DNA of 35,656 nt from positions 1 through 35,656 of the forward strand of contig JAFGOA010000106.1 in the NCBI GenBank assembly GCA_016926735.1. The letters run 5' to 3'. Below the pieces are notes generated by a model. The model had not been told where the DNA came from. It did not search any database and worked only from the letters and a program-made list of their open reading frames with translations. A program made the position numbers and the translations under genes. Shown one piece after another: positions 8,814 to 17,242 of this stretch. The DNA comes from Promethearchaeota archaeon (GTDB taxonomy: Archaea > Asgardarchaeota > Lokiarchaeia > Sigyniarchaeales > SOKP01). Position 1 is the first letter of the stretch. Each line of letters starts with the position of its first letter.

Positions 8814-10271
8814 TTATAGGTATATTGGTCCATTAAAACTCCATGTATTATTTATTCCCATATTATCGTAGATCAATGGAGATTGCAAAATACCTATTGG
8901 TTGAGTTAGACCAGAAGGTATATAATTCATTGCATAGTTAAATGCTTCTTCTATTGATGCACTCTGATTTAATTTATACCAAAATTGATGAAAAAACCAT
9001 GACCCAGCAAATCCATCTACATTTGTATTATCACGCCAATACCATGATAAATTATCAGATGATGATGAAATTAAAATAGAATTAGTAATATCATACCAAC
9101 TATTACCTATGTTTTGATTTTCATTTAAAAAATTACCACTATAACAAAAATCGGCATTAATTATCATTCTTTTAACACTAATTTCTTTAACTAGAGTATA
9201 AAACTCTAATTCAGAGATATAACTACCATCTGCTTCGAAATGAAAAGTAGCATTATTATCTGGAAGTATAGAATTCGATCCATGATCTACCATATAGATT
9301 ATTAATTGATCTTTTGAATTAAGCTTGGAAGCAAATGATCCAGAATTTGATATATTTAATTCTTGTTTAAATCTAGTAGCATTAACATTATCATTTTCTA
9401 CATCAACAATCGCATTAGTAAGATCATTCGAAATACCATCGAGAGCATTAATATCAATAGTAGAATCTCCAGTATGATATAACATAAAAAAGATATTATC
9501 GTCTATATATCCGTGATATTTAAGCGTCCAATATACTTGTAATGCTTGAGCGGGAAATCCATCTGAATCTATACTAGTAGGAGGCGATGAAGATATAGGA
9601 GGAGGTGCTGTTTTTTCAATATTAACATCATCAAAGTATATCTGATCTCCAGCATTCATTAATCCTTCTATAGATAATACTAAAATTAGTTGAGTTATTT
9701 CATTTGTTGGTGACTGATATGCTATTCCTGTCGTATTCATGAGAATCCATATTCCTAAAGGATCAAATCGATATGATGACCAATCTGTTCGTACAATATC
9801 ATTAGTAGAATTTAACCATCGTAATCCAAGACGAACTCCTGGTGGTCCAAGTGCTGATGAAAAATGTACCCATGCAGACATGTTATATTCTGCATATTTA
9901 ATTATTGAATAAAATTTTGTCCAATTATATGTAATATCAACATTAACTACTCCATTAATTAAAGATTGGAAAATTAAGATTCCATTATTTCCATCAGGGC
10001 CTGGAATTGGTGTTAAACTCTGAAATATATTTCCGTCTGAAGGAGGATCTCTTTCCCAATTAATTTCATCATCATTAAACTTTCCATCATTTCCTTTATT
10101 AAATCCAGGTTCATCATCTTTTCTATAAAAATCATTAGCACTACAAACAATAAATGCTTTTCTTTCTCCAACTGTTTCATTTGGAGGAAATAAGATTAAT
10201 ATAATTGGAATCGGAATTGAAGCAATAATCAGAATAAAAATAATAAGAATAGTTTTCTTTTTTTTTTCCAT
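8814..10271 (-). CDS. Exported C13-like (legumain/caspase-fold) cysteine peptidase with inserted beta domain
   Basis: A secreted or membrane-anchored protein. With the ATG at 10271 (Met 4 of the longer GTG-started frame from 10280) the N-terminus is a classical KKKK plus hydrophobic signal anchor. Numbering from the GTG, a first core strand (KAFIVCSAND, 41-50) is followed by about 190 residues with an Asn/Gly-rich jelly-roll look, ending in a DQIYFDDVNI motif typical of carbohydrate-binding-like modules, then a Pro/Ser linker. The caspase-fold core resumes at about 240 (QALQVYWTLKYHGY). The dyad is H333 in MVDHGS and C379 in NADFCYSGNF, matching legumain-type HG and C-x-SG sites. Several N-x-S/T sequons agree with an extracellular location. 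The peptidase fold is well supported; the insert's ligand is unknown. Confidence 0.8.
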   Translation of the reverse strand: MEKKKKTILIIFILIIASIPIPIILILFPPNETVGERKAFIVCSANDFYRKDDEPGFNKGNDGKFNDDEINWERDPPSDGNIFQSLTPIPGPDGNNGILIFQSLINGVVNVDITYNWTKFYSIIKYAEYNMSAWVHFSSALGPPGVRLGLRWLNSTNDIVRTDWSSYRFDPLGIWILMNTTGIAYQSPTNEITQLILVLSIEGLMNAGDQIYFDDVNIEKTAPPPISSSPPTSIDSDGFPAQALQVYWTLKYHGYIDDNIFFMLYHTGDSTIDINALDGISNDLTNAIVDVENDNVNATRFKQELNISNSGSFASKLNSKDQLIIYMVDHGSNSILPDNNATFHFEADGSYISELEFYTLVKEISVKRMIINADFCYSGNFLNENQNIGNSWYDITNSILISSSSDNLSWYWRDNTNVDGFAGSWFFHQFWYKLNQSASIEEAFNYAMNYIPSGLTQPIGILQSPLIYDNMGINNTWSFNGPIYL

Positions 10272-10274
10272 GAA

Positions 10275-10317
10275 TTTCACTTCATAATTTTTATGTATTA
10301 CAAAACAATAAGTGAAA
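10275..10317. promoter_or_regulatory. Inverted repeat at the peptidase gene start
   Basis: Perfect 8-bp arms (TTTCACTT at 10275-10282 and AAGTGAAA at 10310-10317) are separated by 27 bases and flank an AT-rich core just upstream of the peptidase ATG. This arrangement could be an operator over the promoter. It also overlaps the GTG codon that would otherwise be the start, which favours the ATG at 10271. Confidence 0.3.
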
Positions 10318-10413
10318 CTGCTTTTTAAATTCTAAAGAATAATTTGCATTTTTTTTTTATAAATTGATTCAATTTATTGACAAAATGATTATTTAAAAAA
10401 AAGAGAATAAAAA

Positions 10414-12027
10414 TTAATTATTTTTTTGTTTCATAATTTTATTTAGACCATTTAGAAGAGCTAATACCGAACTCATTACTATATCTTCATGAGTTGCACT
10501 TGTTTTAACAATTTGATTTGAATCAAGATCCATAAGTTCTATTGTTACATGGCCTAAAGCTTCAGTTCCACCAGTAACTGCATCAATATTATATTCAAGT
10601 AGTTTTACTTTACTCATAGGAGCAAAACATTTGACTATTGCTTTAATAGATGCATCAACAGAACCAACTCCTACTGAAGAAGCTGTTTTTCGAATAAATG
10701 AACCATTATTTTTAATTTTTAATCTTACTGTTGAGGTTGGCGTTACAGAACCAGTTAAAACAGTTAGTTCTTCAAGTATAACATATTGTTCTTGTTTAGG
10801 AATCTCACCCATTACATCTTTAACAATTGCGAGAAAATCTTCTTCTGATACTTCATGACCTTTATCTCCAAACCTTTTGACATGATCAAATATATTTTTA
10901 AATTGCTCCTCAGTTGGTTTTAATCCAAGATCCTCTAATTTTGCTTTAAGTGCATGACCTCCTGTATGTTTTCCAAGTTTAATAGATTGCTTTACAATTT
11001 CTTCAACATTATCCGTTCTTTTAATTCCAATTAATTCTGGTGTAATAGGTTCAAAAGATCTTGCATGTTGTATCATAGCATGGGCATGTATTCCTGATTC
11101 ATGAGCAAAAGCATTTTGCCCTATTAATGGTTGAAGTCGACCAATTTTAATCTTTCCACCACAATAACTCTCAACTAATTTTGCTGTAGGAAATATTAGT
11201 CTTGTATTGATATTCATTGGTAATCCATAAAGAGCATATAAAGACATAGCAGTTTCTTCAAAAGATGCATTTCCTGCACGTTCTCCTAGCCCCATTATTG
11301 CTGTTTGAGCTTCAGATGCACCATTTTCAAATCCTGCGATTGTATTTGCTACTGCTAATCCAAAATCATTATGACAATGGACAGCTATTCTAATGTTTTT
11401 CGGTAATGCTTCATAATTTTTTTTAATAATATGACCAAAAGCCGTAGGTGTTATTGTTCCTACTGTATCGGGAATATTAACTCTTGTAGCACCACATTCT
11501 ACTGCTAAAAGATTTGCTTTTAAAAGATAATCTAAATCTGTTCTTGTTGCATCCATCGCTGAAAATAAAACTGTACTGTAATGTTCTTTAGCATAAGTAA
11601 CTTGTTCTGTAATACTGTTAAGGACATCTTCTCTTGTGCATTTCATTTGTTCTTTTATATGTAAATCTGATGTTGAAATAAAAACATGTATACTATCCAT
11701 ATCTGCCTCTATAACTTTATCTATATCAATTTTCATCATTCGAGCCAGTCCTATTATCTCAGAATTTAATCCTAATTTTGCAATATCTTTACATGCAGCA
11801 AAATCACCATCTGATGTAATAGGAAATCCCGCTTCAATAATATCTATTCCTAAATTACTAAGTGCCTGTGCAATAGAAAGCTTCTCTTCATGAGTAAAAC
11901 TAATCCCTGGTGTTTGTTCACCATCTCTTAGCGTTGTATCAAAAAAATATGCTTTTTTAGGAAGACAAAGAGTATTTCTTATCTTATCCATCATTCCTGA
12001 GACACTTATTTCATCCATTTCCACCAT
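10414..12027 (-). CDS. leuA: LeuA-family acyltransferase (2-isopropylmalate synthase or citramalate synthase)
   Basis: Condenses acetyl-CoA with a 2-oxo acid as the entry to leucine (2-oxoisovalerate) or, in the citramalate branch, isoleucine synthesis (pyruvate). Seen: the TIM-barrel start FDTTLRDGEQTPG with R34/D35, the metal-binding HCHND (217-221), GLGERAGNAS (246-255) and FAHESGIH (307-314). The C-terminal quarter is a LeuA dimerisation/allosteric domain containing AVTGGTEALGHV, which in relatives binds the feedback amino acid. Length (537) is usual. HAHAMI after the SGIH site differs from the more familiar HVDG or HQDG, so LeuA and CimA (or a homocitrate-type relative) cannot be separated by eye. 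The ATG at 12027 is followed by a second ATG four codons on, preceded by GGTGGAA, so the shorter start is possible. No other leu gene is adjacent. Confidence 0.9.
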   Translation of the reverse strand: MVEMDEISVSGMMDKIRNTLCLPKKAYFFDTTLRDGEQTPGISFTHEEKLSIAQALSNLGIDIIEAGFPITSDGDFAACKDIAKLGLNSEIIGLARMMKIDIDKVIEADMDSIHVFISTSDLHIKEQMKCTREDVLNSITEQVTYAKEHYSTVLFSAMDATRTDLDYLLKANLLAVECGATRVNIPDTVGTITPTAFGHIIKKNYEALPKNIRIAVHCHNDFGLAVANTIAGFENGASEAQTAIMGLGERAGNASFEETAMSLYALYGLPMNINTRLIFPTAKLVESYCGGKIKIGRLQPLIGQNAFAHESGIHAHAMIQHARSFEPITPELIGIKRTDNVEEIVKQSIKLGKHTGGHALKAKLEDLGLKPTEEQFKNIFDHVKRFGDKGHEVSEEDFLAIVKDVMGEIPKQEQYVILEELTVLTGSVTPTSTVRLKIKNNGSFIRKTASSVGVGSVDASIKAIVKCFAPMSKVKLLEYNIDAVTGGTEALGHVTIELMDLDSNQIVKTSATHEDIVMSSVLALLNGLNKIMKQKNN

Positions 12028-12077
12028 TTTTTTTAACCTATTGTAAATTGTTTATTTATTCAATAACCTTTTAATAC

Positions 12078-12128
12078 CTATAAGAAAAAATTTGTTTTCT
12101 TATAAGGCATTATAAGGCGCCTTATAAT
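12078..12128 (-). promoter_or_regulatory. Palindromic operator cluster upstream of leuA
   Basis: The 314-base gap 12028-12341 holds a perfect 20-bp palindrome at 12109-12128 (ATTATAAGGCGCCTTATAAT) and a neighbouring copy of the same half-site, CTTATAAGG (12099-12107). A weaker related motif, CCTATAAG, is at 12078-12085. The CTTATAAG elements can also serve as TATA boxes read toward leuA, whose start is about 75 bases away, so a repressor bound here would block transcription. A GC-cored palindrome in such AT-rich DNA is unlikely by chance. The remainder of the gap (12129-12341), downstream of the dehydrogenase gene, shows only AT-rich sequence with a short AAAAGTAA direct repeat. Confidence 0.55.
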
Positions 12129-12341
12129 AATAAAAGTAAACTTAAAAGTAAGCTCAAGGATAAAACGTGCTCCAAATTGAATATACTATAACGATTTTTT
12201 ATATTTTGAAGCATCTTCATTTTTTTATTCCTTAAGTTTTGATAAATTATATTAATTATATACTGAAATAAATTAAAATTTTACTGAAAAGAAAAAAATA
12301 AAATTTTTAGTAATTATTTTAGTACTATTTTAAATTCTTTC

Positions 12342-13532
12342 TTAAAGTCTACTTAATAAAATTTTTCTTATATTTTCAGTACCTAATTCAATTGGATTGT
12401 TTTTCATACTTGTTTTTTCAATTATTCTGTTAAGATCCTTTTCCTTAATACTATAATTCCTTAATCGGTTAATGTTTAATTTATTAGTCCAATTTTTTAA
12501 TTTATCTAATAAAGAATTAAGATTAGTCTCTAACTTATCGTTACTAATCTCAAGAGTAGAGTCTAGGAATAAAGACCCAACTTTTGCATATTTTTTCAAA
12601 TATTTTATTCCTTCTGATTTATTATGCTTCAATTTTTCTATATTCATTTTTGTTGCTTCGTATAAAAGCGTTCCACATACAACTCCATGAGGTATTTCAA
12701 AAAATCCTCCAATTGAGGATGCTAAACCATGTATTATACCTAATCCCGCATTTGCTAATGTTATTCCTGATATTAAAGACCCATATGCCATATATGTTCT
12801 CACATTGATATCACTGGCTCCATTAGTACACGCTAATAAAATATTATCTTTCATATATGTCATTCCATTAAATGCTAGAGCATCTGTAATTGGACTTGAT
12901 ATTGATGATACATATGATTCAAGTAATTGTGTAAAAGCATCCATACCACATGCAGCTGTTACCGAAGATGGACATGATAACATCAATTCTGGATCTATAA
13001 TTGCAATATTTGGTATAAAATTATCATGTCTCAATGATTTTTTAAATCCATTTGGCCCAGTTTCACTTATTACAGCATTTTTTGTTGTTTCACTACCCGT
13101 TCCTGATGTTGTAGGAATTGCGATATATGGAATTTTTCTACCATCATGTAATTTTGTACCTACTCCTTCAAGATAATTTCTTATTGAGTCTTCTTTTGTT
13201 AACATTGCTGAAATAGCCTTTCCTCCATCAATTACACTTCCTCCTCCAATTCCTACAATAAGGTTTAGTGATGATTTCTTAAACTCCACTACAATATTAT
13301 CAATAATCTCAGGAGTTGGTTCTTTTGAAATAGAAATATATGAATAATTTAATTGTTTTTTCTCAAGATTCTTTATAATTTCTCCTAATTTTCCTGATTT
13401 GATAAGAGAATTTTTACCAATAACTAATAATAGCCTATTTCCAAATTTTGGAATAATATTCCAAAGATTTCGAAGTGTACCTGCTCCAAATTCTATATAT
13501 GGTGTACTTACAAATTTAAATCCTTTAATCAT
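12342..13532 (-). CDS. Iron-containing (group III) alcohol dehydrogenase
   Basis: NAD(P)-dependent dehydrogenase of the Fe-ADH superfamily. The nucleotide-binding GIGGGSVIDGGKA motif is at 94-105 and TTSGTGSE at 141-148. Metal-site residues by family comparison are D198 in GMDAFTQ, H268 in IHGLAS and H282 in PHGVVCG. The ligand that is His in FucO-type enzymes (D-x3-H) is Gln202 here; a GMDALTQ form recurs in a branch of this superfamily, so this looks like a subfamily trait rather than damage. Length (396) is normal. The substrate is not predictable: alcohol, hydroxy-acid and maleylacetate enzymes all share the fold. The start ATG has an AAGTGAT Shine-Dalgarno-like site. The gene stands alone, divergent from the RNA-ligase gene. 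Confidence 0.92.
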   Translation of the reverse strand: MIKGFKFVSTPYIEFGAGTLRNLWNIIPKFGNRLLLVIGKNSLIKSGKLGEIIKNLEKKQLNYSYISISKEPTPEIIDNIVVEFKKSSLNLIVGIGGGSVIDGGKAISAMLTKEDSIRNYLEGVGTKLHDGRKIPYIAIPTTSGTGSETTKNAVISETGPNGFKKSLRHDNFIPNIAIIDPELMLSCPSSVTAACGMDAFTQLLESYVSSISSPITDALAFNGMTYMKDNILLACTNGASDINVRTYMAYGSLISGITLANAGLGIIHGLASSIGGFFEIPHGVVCGTLLYEATKMNIEKLKHNKSEGIKYLKKYAKVGSLFLDSTLEISNDKLETNLNSLLDKLKNWTNKLNINRLRNYSIKEKDLNRIIEKTSMKNNPIELGTENIRKILLSRL

Positions 13533-13727
13533 AAAATCACTTTGAAAGTATTAGTGAGAATAAAGATTAATATATTTTGAATTTTTATCTATATAATCTA
13601 TATCGAGCTGATTCAAATATCATTATTTTAATATTATAAATAAAATTTTTTCTGAGTAGGTAAAATCTATATTAGTTATGAATCTTCAAAAATAAAAATT
13701 CTGATAAAATATTTAATTGAGTATAAC

Positions 13728-14369
13728 ATGAAAAAATATGTAAGCATTCCATACTTTGATGGAAAAATCTTATTAGGTGAAGATATTGTAGCTTTTGATA
13801 AGCTAGATGGCAATAATATGCGATTTGAATGGTCTAGAAAAAAAGGATGGTATATATTTGGTACAAGGAATATGATTATTACTGAGGCCCATAAAGAATT
13901 CGGGACTGCAATCTCGTTATTTAAATTAAAATATGCTAAAGAATTAATATATATTTTTAAAAACAATCCTAAATATAACAAATATAAAAAAGCGATAGTC
14001 TTTTGTGAATATGTGGGACCAAGGTCTTTTGCAGGAAAACATCATCCAGATGATGAACTAGATTTGATATTATTTGATGTTAATCCAATAGGAAAGGGAA
14101 TTATTCCTCCAAAAAGATTTATAAAAGATTTTGGTCATCTTGGAATCCCTCGTGTTATTTTTGAAGGAACATTATCATTAAAATTCGTAAATTCTGTAAA
14201 AAAGAATAAATATAACCTTAATGAAGGAGTTGTGTGTAAGACTATAAAAAAAATAGATGGAAATAGAATTTCAATGACTAAGATTAAAACAGATGAATGG
14301 ATTGAAAAATTAAGACAGAATTTTGGAGATCAATATGTTAAAGATGAATTAGCTGGGAAAAACATGTAA
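13728..14369 (+). CDS. Compact RNA-ligase-like nucleotidyltransferase
   Basis: Adenylation domain of the ATP-dependent polynucleotide ligase/capping superfamily. Motif I is FDKLDGNN with K25 as the AMP-accepting lysine. FGTRN near 44-48 fits motif Ia, FCEYVG (92-97) motif III, LILFDV motif IIIa, EGVVCK (166-171) motif IV and TKIKT (184-188) motif V. All are present in the right order, so the domain is probably active. At 213 residues it lacks an OB-fold or other C-terminal domain, so it resembles small Rnl2-like RNA ligases more than DNA ligases. It sits alone between two leftward units. An RNA-repair or tRNA-ligation role is inferred from the family; a DNA substrate is not excluded. Confidence 0.85.
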   Translation: MKKYVSIPYFDGKILLGEDIVAFDKLDGNNMRFEWSRKKGWYIFGTRNMIITEAHKEFGTAISLFKLKYAKELIYIFKNNPKYNKYKKAIVFCEYVGPRSFAGKHHPDDELDLILFDVNPIGKGIIPPKRFIKDFGHLGIPRVIFEGTLSLKFVNSVKKNKYNLNEGVVCKTIKKIDGNRISMTKIKTDEWIEKLRQNFGDQYVKDELAGKNM

Positions 14370-14422
14370 AAAATTAATAATTCATATTTTTTATCAAATA
14401 TTTTTAATTCTAATGTGAAGTT

Positions 14423-15205
14423 TTAGTCTTTATCTTTTTGACCACCAATTAAACACCAAAGATGATATTTAATAAAGAGATCTACATTTACATAACCTAT
14501 TTCATTCAACCAATTTATTTGCTCTGTAAATGTTTCGTGTATATCATCTCCCTTAGTCTTTGGTACGTTAATATTATCCAGATTTCGTACTTTCCAATTA
14601 TCAAGTTGCATTTTCAATGAATGATAATATTCTTTTTTATCGTTTGAGATTTTTTCTTTAATCTCTTCTCCATGTTTATACCATCTTTTCAGACTATTGA
14701 CATATGCCTCATAATTGAGAGTTTTCATTTCATCTATATTGAAAAACCACCCTAATGGTTCTAATAGGTTATAGCAATTTTTATACAGAGCTATCTTCTC
14801 ATTTGATTCCAAATGATGAATGGCTGACATTGATGTGATTATATGTATTTTTTTGTTAATTTTAGACATCCAATCCCCCTCAAGGAAAGTCTTTATGAAC
14901 TCTATTCTAGTGCTTAATTTTTCTAATCTTTTCTTAGCAACTTTTAAAAAATCATCAGAATAATCTATCCAATAACCTGATGCGTTTGGATAACAAGATA
15001 AAATCTTTTCTAAAAGAATTCCACTTCCCGCTCCTAAATCTATTATATTAATCTGATCATCTTTCTTAAATGGGAAAAGTTTGATTAATTCATCATGAAG
15101 AAAATTATAATTAGGTACAAGATATTCAACTAATTTATCATAAACATCTGCCATCTTAAAGAATCGATCTTTATTTTGATCAAAATTATTATTTTTACTA
15201 TTCAT
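14423..15205 (-). CDS. Class I SAM-dependent methyltransferase
   Basis: Rossmann-fold methyltransferase. Motif I is DLGAGSG (56-62), followed by an acidic strand end (YWIDYSDD) and a motif IV-like SMSAIHHL, all in the usual spacing. Length (260) fits a small-molecule methyltransferase of the UbiE/type-11 group; the long Lys/Glu-rich insert near 165-205 may form a substrate lid. No DNA-methyltransferase NPPY/DPPY motif is seen, so it does not look like a restriction-modification enzyme. The start is backed by a strong GAGGT site 4 bases upstream. The preceding SIR2-TPR gene ends 42 bases away on the same strand, so the two are likely co-transcribed, although the strong own ribosome site also fits independent translation. 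Confidence 0.85.
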   Translation of the reverse strand: MNSKNNNFDQNKDRFFKMADVYDKLVEYLVPNYNFLHDELIKLFPFKKDDQINIIDLGAGSGILLEKILSCYPNASGYWIDYSDDFLKVAKKRLEKLSTRIEFIKTFLEGDWMSKINKKIHIITSMSAIHHLESNEKIALYKNCYNLLEPLGWFFNIDEMKTLNYEAYVNSLKRWYKHGEEIKEKISNDKKEYYHSLKMQLDNWKVRNLDNINVPKTKGDDIHETFTEQINWLNEIGYVNVDLFIKYHLWCLIGGQKDKD

Positions 15206-15209
15206 TTCG

Positions 15210-15214
15210 ACCTC
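15210..15214 (-). promoter_or_regulatory. Strong Shine-Dalgarno site for the methyltransferase
   Basis: GAGGT lies 4 bases before the ATG at 15205. It fixes that start and shows that SD-led translation is used for genes downstream in operons in this genome. Confidence 0.6.
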
Positions 15215-15247
15215 ATGTTAAAAAGACAATTTCTTTCTATATTTTAA

Positions 15248-17050
15248 TTATTTTTTATATAATTTTTTTAAAAGTTCTTTTACTTCTTGAACAGCTGAAT
15301 TTTGTCCTAATTTTTCTAATACCTTTGAACTATCCATGAAATGATTATATGCATCATCATTATCTCCTTTTTCCATATAACATTTTCCAATATTAGCCAA
15401 CTGCATACCCATTCCTTGCAAATGTCCAAAAGACTGATTTATCGTATATGCTCCTTTAAATTGATCTAATGCTTTGTCTAATTCCCTTTTTTTAAAATAT
15501 ATCTGCCCAAGATTACTGGTAATTGTTGCTTTTAAAGTTGATTTATGCCAATCAATAATACCTCGTGAATGATTTTTATCAACCTTTTTGTTTTGAGTTA
15601 TAACCCTAGCTCTCATTGAAGGTTGAAACTTAGGATTATAATCTTTTTTTAATTCTATCATTTCAAGCTTTTCAAGAGCATTTTTAAAAGAAATTTCAGC
15701 ACTATCAAGATTTCCATTCATCATATGTACTGTTCCAATATTATTATATATTACAACAAGATCTTCATAATTTTCATCCATAGTATTACAATTTTTACTT
15801 ATATTTACATTATTTAAAGCTAATTGGAAATAATCAAGTGCTTTTTGTGTCTTATTTTGTTTAAAATAAGATAAACCTAATAAATTATAGAATTGAAAGG
15901 AATATTTTATTTTATTAGATTTTTTTATTAATTCAATTCCTTTTAAAATACAATATTCTAAATATTGAAATTTAGATAAATTATAATAAATCTGCCCAGC
16001 ACATCTATATTTTAGAATATCTGAAAAATTATTGTAATAAGTTTTTATCCAATCTGAAAATTGAGTTATATTTGATTTTTTTGAAATAAAATCATAGATG
16101 TCATTTAATTTATAGCTAAGAATACTATTCCATAAATATTCTTTAACAAAATTAGCTGTGTGTGTTTTAATATAAAAGATTTCACAATCAGTATTGTTCA
16201 AAAATTCTACTAATACAAAAGGTATATGTTTCAATTTCTCTTTTCTTTTTGTAGCTCCTCCGATATATTCTTCGATTACTAACTTTCTCTTATGTGTATG
16301 TTCAATCCAAATGATTCTATTAATATCTTTCATTTCTGATATCATTGGACCCAAATCAAAATCATCTCCACCTGAATACCCAAGTATCATAAGAGTACGA
16401 TTTTTAATTAGATTATCAATTACTATTTTTTTATAAGATTCAATTGCAAATATCTTACCTTCTTGTTTATTCCTTCCTAAAGAACTGATAGTAGTTATTA
16501 ATGATTCTCTTGTATCAACATTATCAATAAAATTCTTTTTTGAACCATGAATTTTCCAAAGAGGGTATAAATCTTTTAAGAATAATTCTTCTGGATTTTG
16601 ATATTTTGTAAAATCCTCATATGTTATTATTGGTTTTATTTTTGAGATCTTTTCATTATCTATAATTTTAACAAGAGCTTTTTCAATCATAGGGTCAAAA
16701 TTTGTAGTTAGTACATAATTACCTTGCAAGATTGAATATGCCAAAAAATAATGAATTAAATTTGGGTATGAATTTATCTCAAAATAATCTAAAAATTTTA
16801 AATCTTTATCAAAAATATCTTCGATATATTCAATTATAATTTCATATCTAAGCTTATCAAGAGCCTTTAATTTCAAAATTTTCTTTCTTTCATCTTTTGG
16901 AATAATATATTTTAGTAAAATTTCCACAATATTGCGAGCTGAAGGAAAATTAGTAGGAAAATCCATTGATATTCCAGCGCCAACTAAGTAAGTTAAATTT
17001 TCTTTTTGATTAATTAATTTCGTGCAAAATGATTTCAAATCTATTTGCAT
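15248..17050 (-). CDS. SIR2-like domain protein with C-terminal TPR repeats (candidate NADase)
   Basis: The N-terminal ~290 residues form a SIR2-like Rossmann domain: VGAGIS (23-28, NAD-binding loop), TTNFD (115-119, N117), IHGS (167-170, H168) and GYSGGDDFD (224-232). N117 and H168 match the Asn/His pair needed for NAD hydrolysis in defence SIR2 proteins such as ThsA. The zinc-binding Cys tetrad of deacetylase sirtuins is not seen. Residues about 350-600 carry around four TPR-like helical hairpins (for example 388-412, 434-457, 513-537 and 550-577), a usual sensor or protein-binding module. The arrangement resembles standalone SIR2 antiphage effectors that deplete NAD on infection; this role is inference. 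The methyltransferase gene follows by 42 bases. The start ATG has a GTGAT-type SD. Confidence 0.85.
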   Translation of the reverse strand: MQIDLKSFCTKLINQKENLTYLVGAGISMDFPTNFPSARNIVEILLKYIIPKDERKKILKLKALDKLRYEIIIEYIEDIFDKDLKFLDYFEINSYPNLIHYFLAYSILQGNYVLTTNFDPMIEKALVKIIDNEKISKIKPIITYEDFTKYQNPEELFLKDLYPLWKIHGSKKNFIDNVDTRESLITTISSLGRNKQEGKIFAIESYKKIVIDNLIKNRTLMILGYSGGDDFDLGPMISEMKDINRIIWIEHTHKRKLVIEEYIGGATKRKEKLKHIPFVLVEFLNNTDCEIFYIKTHTANFVKEYLWNSILSYKLNDIYDFISKKSNITQFSDWIKTYYNNFSDILKYRCAGQIYYNLSKFQYLEYCILKGIELIKKSNKIKYSFQFYNLLGLSYFKQNKTQKALDYFQLALNNVNISKNCNTMDENYEDLVVIYNNIGTVHMMNGNLDSAEISFKNALEKLEMIELKKDYNPKFQPSMRARVITQNKKVDKNHSRGIIDWHKSTLKATITSNLGQIYFKKRELDKALDQFKGAYTINQSFGHLQGMGMQLANIGKCYMEKGDNDDAYNHFMDSSKVLEKLGQNSAVQEVKELLKKLYKK

Positions 17051-17242
17051 TTAGAAGGATCACTTTAAAGAATTATATATATTAATTGTGTATCATTCAT
17101 CATAGCAAATATATTTTGTTTAAAAAAAAGAGTAGTGAATAAACGTTTTTTATACATTGAATAAATAAATTAAATATTATATTTCAAAATAAGAGTGAAT
17201 ATTAATATAAAATATTAAAATTAGAAAAAAGAAAAAGAAGTC

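Noticed and set aside
10631-13176. Open frames opposite leuA and the alcohol dehydrogenase
   Set aside because: They lie antisense inside strongly conserved genes, have skewed composition and no recognisable domains; they are shadows of the real coding strand.
12342-13532. Gln202 in place of an Fe-binding His in the alcohol dehydrogenase
   Set aside because: GMDALTQ-type sequences are common in a branch of the Fe-ADH superfamily; all other motifs are intact, so this is probably a subfamily trait rather than inactivation.
14423-15205. Restriction-modification methyltransferase next to the SIR2 protein
   Set aside because: No NPPY/DPPY or PCQ catalytic motif and no specificity or nuclease gene nearby; the layout is that of a small-molecule type-11 methyltransferase.
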